A stretch of DNA of 64,000 nt. Source: Paenibacillus sp. RC67 (GTDB lineage Bacteria; Bacillota; Bacilli; Paenibacillales; NBRC-103111). This document shows, one piece after another, positions 41,160 through 50,761 of this stretch. Made by a program: the position numbers and the translations under genes. The notes under the pieces were generated by a model. That model had not been told where the DNA came from. It did no database searches and saw only the letters and a program-made list of their open reading frames with translations. The stretch is from positions 7,607,501-7,671,500 of the forward strand of contig NZ_CP125098.1 in the NCBI RefSeq assembly GCF_030020805.1, read 5' to 3'. Within the stretch, counting starts at the first letter, position 1. Every line of letters starts with the position of its first letter.

Positions 41160-42005
41160 CTAATCCTCTTTTCCTGTCGCCACCGGATTATCCTCGTATG
41201 ACACCCAATCGCTCCAACTGCCCGAATAAAGCTTCACATTTCCTAATCCCGCTTCCTTAAGCGCCAGCACATTAGGACAAGCTGTTACACCAGATCCGCA
41301 ATAGACGATAATTTCATCGGCATTTTGCAACTCCGCGAACTGCTCGCGCAGCGCTGTCGCGTCCTTCCAACTGCCCTCTTCATTCAGACTTTGCTTCCAG
41401 AAGTAGTTTTTTGCAGAAGGAATATGTCCCGCCACTGGATCAATGGCTTCTTCCAAGCCAAGATATCTGCGCTCTTCGCGAGAATCGATCAATACGGTTC
41501 CCGGCCGTCCTATACGCTCCTTCACTTCCTCCATACTGACCAGCATAGAGCTTTGCAGCTTTGGCACAAACACGGCCTCGTGCACCGCAGGAGGTTCGTC
41601 TGTTACCGGATAGCCTGCTGCCTTCCATTTGGCGTACCCTCCGTCTAACAGGAAAACTTGCGTATGCCCTGCATATTGAAGCATCCACCAAAAACGCGAG
41701 GCCATCGCCCCACCCTGGTCGTCGTAAGCAATAACCGTTGATTCCTTGCTGATACCGGTTGCTCCAACTACTTGGGCAAAACGCTCCATATCCGGCAGCG
41801 GGTGACGTCCGCCATGCTCGGTAATTGTTGCGGACATATCCTTCTCCAAATCGATATAAACGGCGCCTGGAATATGATCCTGCTCATAAGCTTTGCGACC
41901 AGCATCGGAGTTGCCCATGCCCAATAAGAATCGGCAGTCTACAATAACGATATGTTCATCGGTTCCGTGCTCAAATAACCATTCCTGAGTTACAATATGC
42001 TGCAT
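41160..42005 (-). CDS. Thiosulfate/3-mercaptopyruvate sulfurtransferase (tandem rhodanese)
   Basis: A 281-residue protein with two rhodanese domains. The first (about 1-125) is non-catalytic with DQGG at the active-site position, and the second has the catalytic cysteine in the loop CGSGVTA. The loop type resembles mercaptopyruvate sulfurtransferases (CGSGVTA) more than thiosulfate rhodaneses. RBS GGAAGTGA. Confidence 0.92.
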   Translation of the reverse strand: MQHIVTQEWLFEHGTDEHIVIVDCRFLLGMGNSDAGRKAYEQDHIPGAVYIDLEKDMSATITEHGGRHPLPDMERFAQVVGATGISKESTVIAYDDQGGAMASRFWWMLQYAGHTQVFLLDGGYAKWKAAGYPVTDEPPAVHEAVFVPKLQSSMLVSMEEVKERIGRPGTVLIDSREERRYLGLEEAIDPVAGHIPSAKNYFWKQSLNEEGSWKDATALREQFAELQNADEIIVYCGSGVTACPNVLALKEAGLGNVKLYSGSWSDWVSYEDNPVATGKED

Positions 42006-42171
42006 CGAAAGTTCACTTCCTTTGCTGAAGATAAATGTTTTCTTCTAGTATACAACGGAATGGCAGATGAACAAAATGTGGAAATAATCAAAATCACAGC
42101 AGGTCGACAAAAGAGTCCCTACTCTGTACAATGGAGTATGGAAAATTATTGGAAAAGGAGTTGAGTGCGCC

Positions 42172-42669
42172 TTGCACACGGCATCCAATTTTCGTATCAT
42201 TCCCTTAACAGAAGAGCATTGTCGGGAAATATGTACCTGGAACTACCCTGTGCCTTATGATATCTATAACTGGCGGCCTTGGGAGCAGATGGTGGCGGAA
42301 CAAGAAGAGTTCGCTGATGCTACACTCCGGGAGGAGCAGTACCGCGCAGTCATCGATTCGGACGGTTTGCTCGCAGGGTTTGCTCAACTATTTCCCTTAG
42401 TCGGAGTCACACGCCTTGGACTCGGGATGCGCCCAGATTTCTGCGGACAAGGATACGGGGTTGATTTCGTTCGAGCGATTGTGGCTGAGGCCAAACGAAA
42501 AGCACCTTCCAACGAAATTGATTTGGAGGTGCTCATATGGAATATACGCGCTTACCGCGTGTATGAAAAAGCCGGGTTTGTCCAAACCGACACCTACGAG
42601 CGGATGACTCCCACCGGTATGGAAATGTTCCACTGTATGGTCTGGAAAAGTCCCGCAGTTTTACTATAA
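42172..42669 (+). CDS. GNAT family N-acetyltransferase
   Basis: A 165-residue acetyltransferase with the acetyl-CoA loop in MRPDFCGQGYGVDFVRAI and the ending NIRAYRVYEKAGFVQTDTYE. Substrate unknown. Start TTG at 42172 lies 11 bases after AAAAGGAG. The end overlaps the convergent pterin dehydratase gene by six bases, so the two stop codons interlock. Confidence 0.85.
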   Translation: MHTASNFRIIPLTEEHCREICTWNYPVPYDIYNWRPWEQMVAEQEEFADATLREEQYRAVIDSDGLLAGFAQLFPLVGVTRLGLGMRPDFCGQGYGVDFVRAIVAEAKRKAPSNEIDLEVLIWNIRAYRVYEKAGFVQTDTYERMTPTGMEMFHCMVWKSPAVLL

Positions 42670-42972
42670 ATCCTGATTCCGGTCAAAAACAGCATCATAA
42701 CGGGAGGCTGCCTCAAAATCCAGGTCTGTCAAGCCTCCTGCTCGCCAGGAGGTCAGGCGCAGCCTAACGAGCTTGTAGTCGATGGCAATCAGCGGATGAT
42801 GATTCAATTCCTGCTCCGATATGCGAGCGATTTCCTGCACGAATTGAATTCCATCCATATAAGCCGCAAAACGGAACGTTTTGACGATCCATTTGCCATC
42901 TTCCCTGCTCCAGCCAACCGCCTGTTCCAGCTTAACAGCGATTTCCTCCTCTGTCATCTTAACCCAATTCAT
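42664..42972 (-). CDS. 4a-hydroxytetrahydrobiopterin dehydratase (PCD/DCoH)
   Basis: A 102-residue protein with the pterin carbinolamine dehydratase pattern: a strand with GWSREDGKWIVKTFRF, the helix FVQEIARISEQELNHHP (active-site HHP) and the final strand VRLRLTS. The enzyme recycles pterin cofactors after aromatic amino acid hydroxylation; no hydroxylase is in this window, so it may act in molybdopterin or folate-related metabolism instead, as proposed for stand-alone members. The ATG at 42972 follows GGGAGGGGA at 10 bases. Confidence 0.85.
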   Translation of the reverse strand: MNWVKMTEEEIAVKLEQAVGWSREDGKWIVKTFRFAAYMDGIQFVQEIARISEQELNHHPLIAIDYKLVRLRLTSWRAGGLTDLDFEAASRYDAVFDRNQDL

Positions 42973-43020
42973 AAGGGACACTCCCCTCCCTTGTCACTTG
43001 ACCGTAAAGAAGCAGATCCA

Positions 43021-43314
43021 TTAGACCAAATAGACCACGCTGATCAGCTTGCCTTCATGGTAAATGACAATGACATGCTTTTCTCTGTCGTGGTTGACCA
43101 TACAGCTGCCTACACGCATTTTAGGCTCCGTACCTAAACCATAGAACAGATCGTCAGCCAACGTTTTCATACATTCCTGCTGCTCCTCGCTGTCCAACTC
43201 GTTCCAGTCGTCCGGTGTCATCTCCAAAAAAGCATAACATTCGTCGATACTGTGTAAAGCTTGGGTAAAGTCGTCAATAATGTCATTATATTCACGGGCG
43301 AATTTAATTCCCAT
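43021..43314 (-). CDS. Hypothetical acidic protein
   Basis: A 97-residue acidic protein. The N-terminal two-thirds looks helical (YNDIIDDFTQALHSIDECYA, EEQQECMKTLADDLFYGLG), and the end looks like a beta hairpin (HVIVIYHEGKLISVVYLV). Not recognised. GGAAGGA lies 10 bases before the ATG. It lies 48 bases upstream of the pterin dehydratase on the same strand, so it may be its operon partner. Confidence 0.7.
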   Translation of the reverse strand: MGIKFAREYNDIIDDFTQALHSIDECYAFLEMTPDDWNELDSEEQQECMKTLADDLFYGLGTEPKMRVGSCMVNHDREKHVIVIYHEGKLISVVYLV

Positions 43315-43411
43315 GTAACGTCAGTCCTTCCGGATAAAAATGGAATGAAAATGCTTACTAAGCATTTTAACCTGAAAAATCCTTCTCATGCAACCGCACG
43401 GAAATAAAGCA

Positions 43412-43448
43412 TTTGTATCCAAAATCTGTTACACTGTAAGGATACAAA
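43412..43448 (+). repeat. Perfect 9-base inverted repeat before ywqB
   Basis: TTTGTATCC (43412-43420) and GGATACAAA (43440-43448) are 19 bases apart. A small palindrome TTACA-C-TGTAA lies between. It is 26 bases upstream of the ywqB start and could be an operator or an RNA hairpin. Confidence 0.5.
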
Positions 43449-43473
43449 CTAGTTCGGAGGCGGAACGTTTCCT

Positions 43474-45075
43474 ATGTTGAAGCTGCAACTCCCGAAAAAC
43501 CGAATGAACTTTTTGATCGAACGGATGCAGCATGATTTCGATCTCACTGTCCTTGAACAAGGATGGGAGTATTTCCATAAACGCCGCGTATCCGAGGTAG
43601 AGCTGGTACATGGTGTAGAAATCCGCGCTCTCGTTCGCGGTAATCATGCCTATGAGGTCATCCTCGATCTGGATCGCTTCGAGAAAAGCGAGTGTAGTTG
43701 TCCCTATGACGGCTACTGCAAGCATATGGCTTCTGTTATTTTCACATTATATGCACCGTTCGCACGCCCGGAACTGCTGCTGCAGCACCTTAAGCAGGCC
43801 ATTCGGGTCAAAAATCGCCAACAGCAGACGCGAACGGTTACTAGTACGAAAATGGAGAAAAAACAGGAGCGCTTGGAGGCGCCTCAAGCCGATCAGCTGC
43901 CGGATTATTGGCATCGTTTTTTTGACCAGCAATTTTACGGCTATTCTCTATCCCAACAGCATTCGATCGAGCAGTTTTATTCGACGGCTCAAGATTCGCT
44001 CAAGCCTATAGCGGAGGCGTGGGAGCCCTCACTTCGTACGCTTTATGAATTGCATGTGCTGCTGTTCGTCATGCGCAAGATTGAGCAGTTTTATTCCGAT
44101 ACCAAAACCTCCTATATGTCTCACTATATTGAGACGGGCTGCAAAACGGTAGCCAAGCAATGCATGGATCAGCTTACGAAGCTGCTTCCTGAGCTGGACA
44201 TTCAGTCACTGGTCAAACGGCATGTCGCTGCATTGAATGAAACGCTGACCCTACTGGGCGAAGCGGCATTAAGCGGCAAGGACACTCCGCTTGATTGGCT
44301 GCTAGGCTACCGCAGCATCTGGTGGCGGTTGACGGAAGAACCGGAGCGAATAGCCAAGGAAAAGAAACGTCTGAAGCTGCTCGCTTCCAAGGTAGGGCTC
44401 CAGCCTCGCCGCAGGGACGCCATATTGGTGGCGACGGCTCATTTTGACGTGATGGAAGGCAAGGACGAGCAAGCCCGCAAGCAGTTGGAGGAGTTGACCA
44501 AGCGAGAGGCTCGCGACTATTTCCTCTATTTGCACCACTGTTATGAGAACCAGCAGTGGGAACGAATGCTGTCCTGGCTGCGGTGGCTGCTCCCCTCCAT
44601 GCAAAGGGCGCAGCAGGAAGAGCTGCGGACATTTTGCACGTACTGGATGGAAGCGGTCAGCCGACAGCCTGATGACGGCGAATGGGTAGACGTGATGATT
44701 GCCCTGCTGCCGCGCACATATTATTTTTATACAGCTTACTTGCTCAAAGCCCATAGGTTCAAGGCTTGGGTAGACCTGCAGATCGCCAATCGCGTCTCGC
44801 CGCTCAATCTGTATGCACTGGATTTGAAGACGGTGGAAAGTCACGATCCTTCCCTCCTGCTTCCGCTCTATCATCAAGCAGTGGAGCGAAGCATTGCAGA
44901 GAAGAACCGGAACGCCTATTCCATGGCCGTGAAGATGCTCAAAAAGCTGCATGCCTACTATAAAAAGCTCGATAAGCCTAACACGTGGGAGGAATATATT
45001 TATCGGCTGGCTACACGATATTCCCGCCTGAGGGCATTTCAAGAGGAGCTTCGGAAAGGGAAGTGGATTCCATGA
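43474..45075 (+). CDS. ywqB: SWIM zinc finger protein (YwqB-like)
   Basis: A 533-residue protein with a SWIM zinc finger near the N-terminus (C74, C76, C82, H84 in CSCPYDGYCKH). The rest is helical and not recognised. SWIM domains bind DNA or protein and often pair with SNF2 ATPases. Its TGA overlaps the ATG of the next gene (ATGA), so translation is coupled. The same gene pair, ywqB-ywqA, exists in B. subtilis. Confidence 0.88.
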   Translation: MLKLQLPKNRMNFLIERMQHDFDLTVLEQGWEYFHKRRVSEVELVHGVEIRALVRGNHAYEVILDLDRFEKSECSCPYDGYCKHMASVIFTLYAPFARPELLLQHLKQAIRVKNRQQQTRTVTSTKMEKKQERLEAPQADQLPDYWHRFFDQQFYGYSLSQQHSIEQFYSTAQDSLKPIAEAWEPSLRTLYELHVLLFVMRKIEQFYSDTKTSYMSHYIETGCKTVAKQCMDQLTKLLPELDIQSLVKRHVAALNETLTLLGEAALSGKDTPLDWLLGYRSIWWRLTEEPERIAKEKKRLKLLASKVGLQPRRRDAILVATAHFDVMEGKDEQARKQLEELTKREARDYFLYLHHCYENQQWERMLSWLRWLLPSMQRAQQEELRTFCTYWMEAVSRQPDDGEWVDVMIALLPRTYYFYTAYLLKAHRFKAWVDLQIANRVSPLNLYALDLKTVESHDPSLLLPLYHQAVERSIAEKNRNAYSMAVKMLKKLHAYYKKLDKPNTWEEYIYRLATRYSRLRAFQEELRKGKWIP

Positions 45076-48002
45076 TCGACTCGTCTGCAATTACGGTTCA
45101 TGCCAGATGGATAGCTCCGGGCTGCTTCTTTTGGTGGGGCTCCCGGTATAACGGCGGCGTGAGTGATGCCTATGATTTGAAGGGGCTGCTGTTCGCTTGG
45201 CATCAGCCCTCTTTTTACGGCACGTTCATCGATGTTACAGAATCGATGGAGGTAGAGGGGCTGCAGTTGTCCGCGCTGGAGGCGCTGGACTACTTATGCA
45301 GCCCAAGCGCAGTCCAGCATCTGAAGCTGGACTGGAGCAGCGAGCTGCGCGAGCTGATGCAGCTGGCGCCTCACGTGAAGGAGGCGCTCGTGCAGGGACG
45401 CTGCATGCCCGACTTCGCGAAGTGGAAGGCGGGCGAGCTCGGCTGGAAGCTGCAGCTGCCGGATTCCGTGGCAGCTGAGGGGTTCTCGCCTTTGGCGCAG
45501 CAGTGGATGGACCGCCTCATCCCCGAATGGGGAGAGGAAGACAGCCTGCTGCGCCAAAGCATTCGGCAGCTGGAAGCAACGTATCCTTTGCTTCAGCGCG
45601 GCAAGCTGCCGGCCGACCTTTGGATGGACGAGGAGGATTGGCTCGTCTCCATCGGCTGGCAGACCGACGGCACGCCGTTCCGGACGTGCCTGCAGCTAAG
45701 CGAGCCGCCGCAGCACAAGAACAGCGGCAGCTGGCCTCTGCGCGTCGTGCTGCAGGACCGCGCCGACAAGACGCTGCTGCGCGAGGTGGATGCCCGAGTG
45801 CTGGCTGCGGCCAGCTCGGGCGATGCAGATGCGCAGGCGCCCGGGCCAGAGCCAGCCGCGCTGGCGGAGCTCCCAGCTGCATGGCAGCCGGAGCTGCAGC
45901 GCGCGGCGCGCGATCTCGCCAAGTGGCAGCGTATCCTGCCATGGCTCGAGAACAGCGATGAGCCCGGCACGCTGCGCAGCGAGCTCACGCAGGATGAGGC
46001 TTGGCAGCTGCTGACCGAGGGCAGCCTGCGCCTGATGGAGGCGGGCTACTCGGTCTTCCTGCCCGCCTGGTGGGAGCGCATTCGACGCTGGCGCCCGCGC
46101 CTCAAGGCGAAGATCAAGTCATCGGTCGGCTCCGGACCGCAGTCGATGTTCGGTCTCGAGCAGTTGATGCAGTTCGACTGGAAGATCGCCCTAGGCGATA
46201 TCGAGCTGACAGAAGAGGAATTCCGCGCACTCCTCGAGGAGAATCGCAAGCTCGTCCAAATCCGCGGCCAATGGATTCAATTGGATCCGGCTCAGCTTCT
46301 ACAGCTCCAACAGGTCATGAAACAGGTGCAGAAAAAGCAGGGACTTTCTTTCCGCGATGTACTGGAGCTGCATTTGCTCGGCTCCTCCGATGGAGAGGAA
46401 GAATTCGGCTTTCAGCGCTCCCTTCAGATGGAAGTGGAGCTCAATGAGCAGCTGCAAGAAATGGTGGATCTGCTCAACCATGTCAAGCGGCCGCCGCTGA
46501 TTGAGCCTCCCGCATCGTTCCGCGGGACGCTGCGGCCCTACCAGGTCGAAGGGATCTCATGGCTCTTGTTCCTGCGCCGTGCCGGTCTTGGAGGCTGCTT
46601 GGCCGATGACATGGGTCTCGGCAAAACCATTCAAATGATTACGTATCTTCTCCATTTACGAGATCAAGAAGCGGCCCTTCATGCGGAGCAAGGAACCGAA
46701 TCGAGCCCTTCGCTCCTCATTTGTCCGACCTCCGTGCTCGGCAACTGGCAAAAGGAGCTCGAGCGGTTTGCTCCCGAGCTCAAAATTCATCTGCATTACG
46801 GCCCGAACCGAGCCAAAGGTGATGGATTCAAGCAAGCTTGTGAAGGATACGACTTGGTACTGACGACTTATACATTGTCTCATCTGGATGAAATCGAGCT
46901 ATCCCAGCTCGAATGGAGCTCGGTTTGCCTCGATGAGGCTCAAAATATTAAAAATGCCTATACGAAGCAAGCGACCTCGATCCGCAGCCTGAAGAGCCGC
47001 CATCGCATCGCTATGACAGGAACGCCTATAGAGAACCGACTAACCGAGCTGTGGTCGATCTTTGACTTCCTCAATCCGGGCTACCTCGGTACACTGAGAG
47101 AGTTTACACATCGCTATGTAGGAGCCATTGAGCGGACGAACGATCCTGAGCTCGTGTCCAAGGTACAGCGGTTGATCCGCCCTTTCTTGCTGCGTAGAGT
47201 CAAGAAGGACCCGGCTATTCAGCTCGACTTGCCGGATAAGTACGAGTACAAAACGTTCGTCTCGTTGACGGCAGAGCAAGGCATTTTATACGAAAATTAC
47301 ATTAAGGATATGTTTGAACGGCTGGACAGCCTGAGCGCTATGGAGCGGCGGGGCTTGATTCTGGCCGCTCTGACCAAGCTGAAGCAAATCTGCAATCATC
47401 CTTCACTCATGCTGAAGGAACCGGCAGGCGCACCTTGGCAGGAGCGTTCCAATAAAGTCGAACGGCTGCTTGAAATGGTCCATGAGCTTCGTCAGGAAGG
47501 GGACAAATGCCTCATTTTCACCCAGTTCGTGGAAACAGGTCATCTGCTGCAGCGTATCTTGGAGCAGGAGCTTGACTCTCAGGTTCTGTTTCTTCATGGA
47601 GGTACGCCGAAGGCGTCCCGTGATCGCATGATCACTGAATTCCAGGACGACTCGATACAAGGCGACCGGCAGCCGGGCATTTTCCTGCTATCACTCAAAG
47701 CTGGCGGAACGGGGCTTAATCTGACTGCGGCCAATCATGTGTTTCATTTTGACCGCTGGTGGAATCCTGCAGTGGAGAATCAAGCGACTGACCGTGCTTT
47801 TCGAATCGGGCAAACCCGTCATGTACAGGTGCATAAGTTCGTCACACTGGGTACGCTCGAGGAACGCATCGATGAGATGATTGAGAAGAAACAGGGCTTA
47901 AGCCAACAAATTGTCGGCAATGGCGAGCAGTGGATTACAGAGATGTCCACCGATGATTTGAAGGAGTTGTTCGCCTTGCGAAACGAATGGGTTGAGCTCT
48001 AG
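45072..48002 (+). CDS. ywqA: SNF2/RapA-type helicase-like ATPase (YwqA-like)
   Basis: A 976-residue SNF2 protein. The C-terminal half is the ATPase core: Q-region RPYQVEGISWLLFL, motif I DDMGLGKT at about 512-519, motif II DEAQ, motif III MTGTPIEN, FLLRRVKKD, motif V SLKAGGTGLNLTAANHV and motif VI ATDRAFRIGQ. The N-terminal half (about 1-480) resembles the bacterial SNF2_assoc region. It probably moves DNA or removes bound proteins with YwqB; no methylase or restriction gene is nearby. The ATG at 45072 overlaps the ywqB stop and follows GGGAAGTGG. Bases 45240-46110 are notably GC-rich compared with the rest. Confidence 0.93.
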   Translation: MIDSSAITVHARWIAPGCFFWWGSRYNGGVSDAYDLKGLLFAWHQPSFYGTFIDVTESMEVEGLQLSALEALDYLCSPSAVQHLKLDWSSELRELMQLAPHVKEALVQGRCMPDFAKWKAGELGWKLQLPDSVAAEGFSPLAQQWMDRLIPEWGEEDSLLRQSIRQLEATYPLLQRGKLPADLWMDEEDWLVSIGWQTDGTPFRTCLQLSEPPQHKNSGSWPLRVVLQDRADKTLLREVDARVLAAASSGDADAQAPGPEPAALAELPAAWQPELQRAARDLAKWQRILPWLENSDEPGTLRSELTQDEAWQLLTEGSLRLMEAGYSVFLPAWWERIRRWRPRLKAKIKSSVGSGPQSMFGLEQLMQFDWKIALGDIELTEEEFRALLEENRKLVQIRGQWIQLDPAQLLQLQQVMKQVQKKQGLSFRDVLELHLLGSSDGEEEFGFQRSLQMEVELNEQLQEMVDLLNHVKRPPLIEPPASFRGTLRPYQVEGISWLLFLRRAGLGGCLADDMGLGKTIQMITYLLHLRDQEAALHAEQGTESSPSLLICPTSVLGNWQKELERFAPELKIHLHYGPNRAKGDGFKQACEGYDLVLTTYTLSHLDEIELSQLEWSSVCLDEAQNIKNAYTKQATSIRSLKSRHRIAMTGTPIENRLTELWSIFDFLNPGYLGTLREFTHRYVGAIERTNDPELVSKVQRLIRPFLLRRVKKDPAIQLDLPDKYEYKTFVSLTAEQGILYENYIKDMFERLDSLSAMERRGLILAALTKLKQICNHPSLMLKEPAGAPWQERSNKVERLLEMVHELRQEGDKCLIFTQFVETGHLLQRILEQELDSQVLFLHGGTPKASRDRMITEFQDDSIQGDRQPGIFLLSLKAGGTGLNLTAANHVFHFDRWWNPAVENQATDRAFRIGQTRHVQVHKFVTLGTLEERIDEMIEKKQGLSQQIVGNGEQWITEMSTDDLKELFALRNEWVEL

Positions 48003-48020
48003 CTGCCCCATTCGGGGCAA

Positions 48021-49199
48021 TTACACTTGAACATCCAAAAATAAATAATGAGCATCGCCGACAGGGCATGAATACGTCTGCATGAGCCGGGACGTATCGA
48101 GGTCGGTGTACTCGCTCGAAAGCATCCCCTGCCGATGATTGTTCAAACGCATCATATTCGGGATGAAATAAGGACGCCATATCCAATTAGAACCTTGGTA
48201 TTGGGCGTCCTTTTTCCATTCACCCTCGTTATTCCTCGTATAGTTGGAAGAAACCTGGCTGCCATCTTCTCGGCACATATAAATACGCACAACATTATTA
48301 CCTACACTTTGAAATAGACTCTCAATCATCCTATCCGCATCCGAAGCGCTCGCTATATGAACATCCGATGCTATAAGCTCGTCTAGACTATCCTGAACGG
48401 AGAACAATGCGCGGTAACGTGCCATTTCCTGCTCGGTGTACAGCCTGATTTCTTCTTTTAAAAACGGTTCAAAGGCGCGTTCATTCTGGAGCTCTGCTTT
48501 GGCCTCAGAGAACAAAAATCCCTGGACATACCTTGCTCCCGTCTTCAATGAATGATACAAGTCCTGCTTGGTTTCGACACCTTCGATCAACAGCGAGGAA
48601 CCCATCTGAGACGACAGAATGGAGAAGGAATTGAGCAGCGCTTTATAGCCGTCATGCATGGCACTCTTTTTCAATAGCTTCAGATCAATTTTTAATATAT
48701 GCGGCTGGATCGAAGCAATTCGGTCATAATTGCTGTACCCGCTCCCAATATCGTCGATAGCTATGAGGCAGCCATGCTCGCGGTAAACGTTGATGATCGC
48801 CGATAATTCGTCCAGCCTCCCATGAAATTCCTCCTCAGTCACCTCAATAACGACCCGTCCGGGATCGAGACCATGCTTCTGGATAAATTGCAGTGTAGGC
48901 AGTACGCCCTTCTCTTTATACACACGGTAAATCCACGAGGGCTTTAAATTCAAAAATAGCATCGCGCTGGAATCCGACTGGGCTATAGCGGCAATAGCTT
49001 GCTCGCGTAAAATACGGTCTACATACAGGTGCTGCTCATCGCTTATTTCCTTATTTTGAAAAAAAGGCCCTAAGCTCCTCACCTGATCTCCTTCCACCGT
49101 TCTCCCCAACGCTTCATAAGCGATAATTTTTTGCGTTTGCAGCGATAAAATCGGTTGAAAAAAGGATCGGAGCTGTAGATCCTGTATTTCGTTCAACAT
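48021..49199 (-). CDS. EAL-domain c-di-GMP phosphodiesterase, YkuI-like
   Basis: A 392-residue protein. The EAL domain (about 1-240) keeps EALGR, NLKPSW, VIEVTEEE, the DDIGSGYSN pair, ILKIDLKLLK and LLIEGVET, so the residues for metal binding and catalysis look intact. The C-terminal region resembles the PAS-like YkuI_C domain, a probable sensor. Cytoplasmic. The ATG at 49199 (MLNEIQDLQLRSFFQPI) follows GGAGGG. A short GCCCC/GGGGC hairpin overlaps its end and the ywqA end. Confidence 0.9.
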   Translation of the reverse strand: MLNEIQDLQLRSFFQPILSLQTQKIIAYEALGRTVEGDQVRSLGPFFQNKEISDEQHLYVDRILREQAIAAIAQSDSSAMLFLNLKPSWIYRVYKEKGVLPTLQFIQKHGLDPGRVVIEVTEEEFHGRLDELSAIINVYREHGCLIAIDDIGSGYSNYDRIASIQPHILKIDLKLLKKSAMHDGYKALLNSFSILSSQMGSSLLIEGVETKQDLYHSLKTGARYVQGFLFSEAKAELQNERAFEPFLKEEIRLYTEQEMARYRALFSVQDSLDELIASDVHIASASDADRMIESLFQSVGNNVVRIYMCREDGSQVSSNYTRNNEGEWKKDAQYQGSNWIWRPYFIPNMMRLNNHRQGMLSSEYTDLDTSRLMQTYSCPVGDAHYLFLDVQV

Positions 49200-49347
49200 C
49201 CCATTGCGCCCTCCAGTAACTCTCATGTGTTAGTTCTATGATATTAATGCTAACATATCATCCTAACGCTATTGTAAGTTACAAATAGACACGCTGGCAA
49301 TTGTTTACTGCGAAACTTGTCATTTTTCTGAAGGAGAGCTGCCGTTA

Positions 49348-50115
49348 TTATGACTCCTTCGAGCCAAAGTCGATCCATTCGCCATCCTCAGGCACCTTGA
49401 CTTGATGCTGCAATTGCTCCGACTGCAAATGACCTCTAAGCTGTTCCCGTGTCTCCAGACAGTGGTTGATCGACTCCAAATGAACGGCTACCACACAAGT
49501 TTCCGGCGCATAACGGCAGACGCGGGAGATATCCTCCTTAGTCATTGTGATCGGATCCCCTTGAGCAAATTGAGCGGCACCTCCGTTAACAATAGTTACA
49601 TCAGGGCGATACCGGTCTAATGCATCCTCCACCTCCGGAACATAGATGGTATCACCAGCTATATACACCACAGGTTCATCCTGTGCTTGCAGCACAAAGC
49701 CCGATACCTTCCCCATCCTCTCTCCGATTTCTCCGGTCCCATGCTGCCCTCCCGTTCTCGACAAGCGGATCCCATTCCACTCTAGCTCACTCTCCACAGG
49801 CCTAACATCCGTGAATCCAACCTGTTTTATTTTGTCTATGTCCGACGGCTGGCAGAAAATCGGTAGGTGGTGATCCAAAAGACGCATAGCCTCTTCATCC
49901 CAATGATCGAAATGGGTATGAGTAACTAACACGGCTTGTACCGTTTGCAATAATTGCGGTGAAACGGTAATGGAAACTAAAGGATTTTGTCGATTATTTG
50001 TCGAATTCATAACAGGAGGGAACGTGCCTTGATCGCAAAGCATAGGATCGACCAAAAACCGGATCCCTTGGATGTCTATTAACAGTGTTGCGTGGCGAAG
50101 AAGCTGAACCTTCAT
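49348..50115 (-). CDS. Metallo-beta-lactamase fold hydrolase
   Basis: A 255-residue MBL-superfamily protein of the UlaG-like/L-ascorbate-lactonase-like group. The metal site THTHFDHWD is at about 85-93, GGQHGTGE at about 145, and IAGDTIYVPE at about 175. Substrate unknown. It begins with an excellent AGGAGG. Divergent from a Lrp/AsnC regulator, which may control it. Confidence 0.87.
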   Translation of the reverse strand: MKVQLLRHATLLIDIQGIRFLVDPMLCDQGTFPPVMNSTNNRQNPLVSITVSPQLLQTVQAVLVTHTHFDHWDEEAMRLLDHHLPIFCQPSDIDKIKQVGFTDVRPVESELEWNGIRLSRTGGQHGTGEIGERMGKVSGFVLQAQDEPVVYIAGDTIYVPEVEDALDRYRPDVTIVNGGAAQFAQGDPITMTKEDISRVCRYAPETCVVAVHLESINHCLETREQLRGHLQSEQLQHQVKVPEDGEWIDFGSKES

Positions 50116-50301
50116 ACTATATTCCTCCTATGCAAAGTCTAAAATAGTGTCTAAACCATAGGGCCTGATTGCCCTTCTGGCCTCTATGCTTAGTATGCAT
50201 CGTTTGCGTCGATAGCTGAAGAGCTTGATGAAAGGGAAGCACCTCATCTATTTTCATCATGAAAAAATATACCGGATACACACAGGAAAGGATGAATGCC
50301 C

Positions 50302-50718
50302 ATGCTGGATGCTACAGATTTGAAAATATTAGAATGCTTGCTGACAGATGCCCGCATGCCGCATAAAGAGATCGGCGAGCGCGTTCATCTTACCGGGCAA
50401 GCGGTTGGCTTCCGTATCCGCAAACTGGAGGATGCCGGTATAATTCAAGGGGTCCATGTTACGTTGAATCAGGAAAAGCTCGGCTTAACAGTCATGGCAC
50501 AAATCATCGTTTTTATGAAAATGACCAGCTCCCACTCTCAATTCCAAAGCTTCGTCCGGGACCATCCTCATGTTAAGGAAGCTTACCGCATAAGCGGAGA
50601 AGGCTGCTATTCTCTTCGATTGCTCGTAGCCTCGCATAGTGAGCTTAACGAATTCCTGGATCAGCTGCTCGAATATGCCAACTATAGAGTTCATATATGC
50701 TTGGATCGCATCAAATAA
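50302..50718 (+). CDS. Lrp/AsnC family transcriptional regulator
   Basis: A 138-residue regulator with an N-terminal helix-turn-helix (DLKILECLLTDARMPHKEIG, then TGQAVGFRIRKLEDAGII) and a C-terminal RAM ligand-binding domain (AYRISGEGCYSLRLLVAS). The ATG at 50302 lies 9 bases after AAAGGA. Target genes are unknown; the divergent MBL gene is a candidate. Confidence 0.88.
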   Translation: MLDATDLKILECLLTDARMPHKEIGERVHLTGQAVGFRIRKLEDAGIIQGVHVTLNQEKLGLTVMAQIIVFMKMTSSHSQFQSFVRDHPHVKEAYRISGEGCYSLRLLVASHSELNEFLDQLLEYANYRVHICLDRIK

Positions 50719-50761
50719 GCAGGATTTGATTCATCCTATTATCCGTTAAGGTGGTTTTTGC

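Noticed and set aside
44302..45090. A 262-codon minus-strand frame inside ywqB.
   Set aside because: Shadow frame; no RBS and no recognisable domain.
48003..48021. GCCCC-ATTC-GGGGC hairpin between ywqA and the EAL gene as a terminator.
   Set aside because: No T run on either strand, so not called as a terminator.
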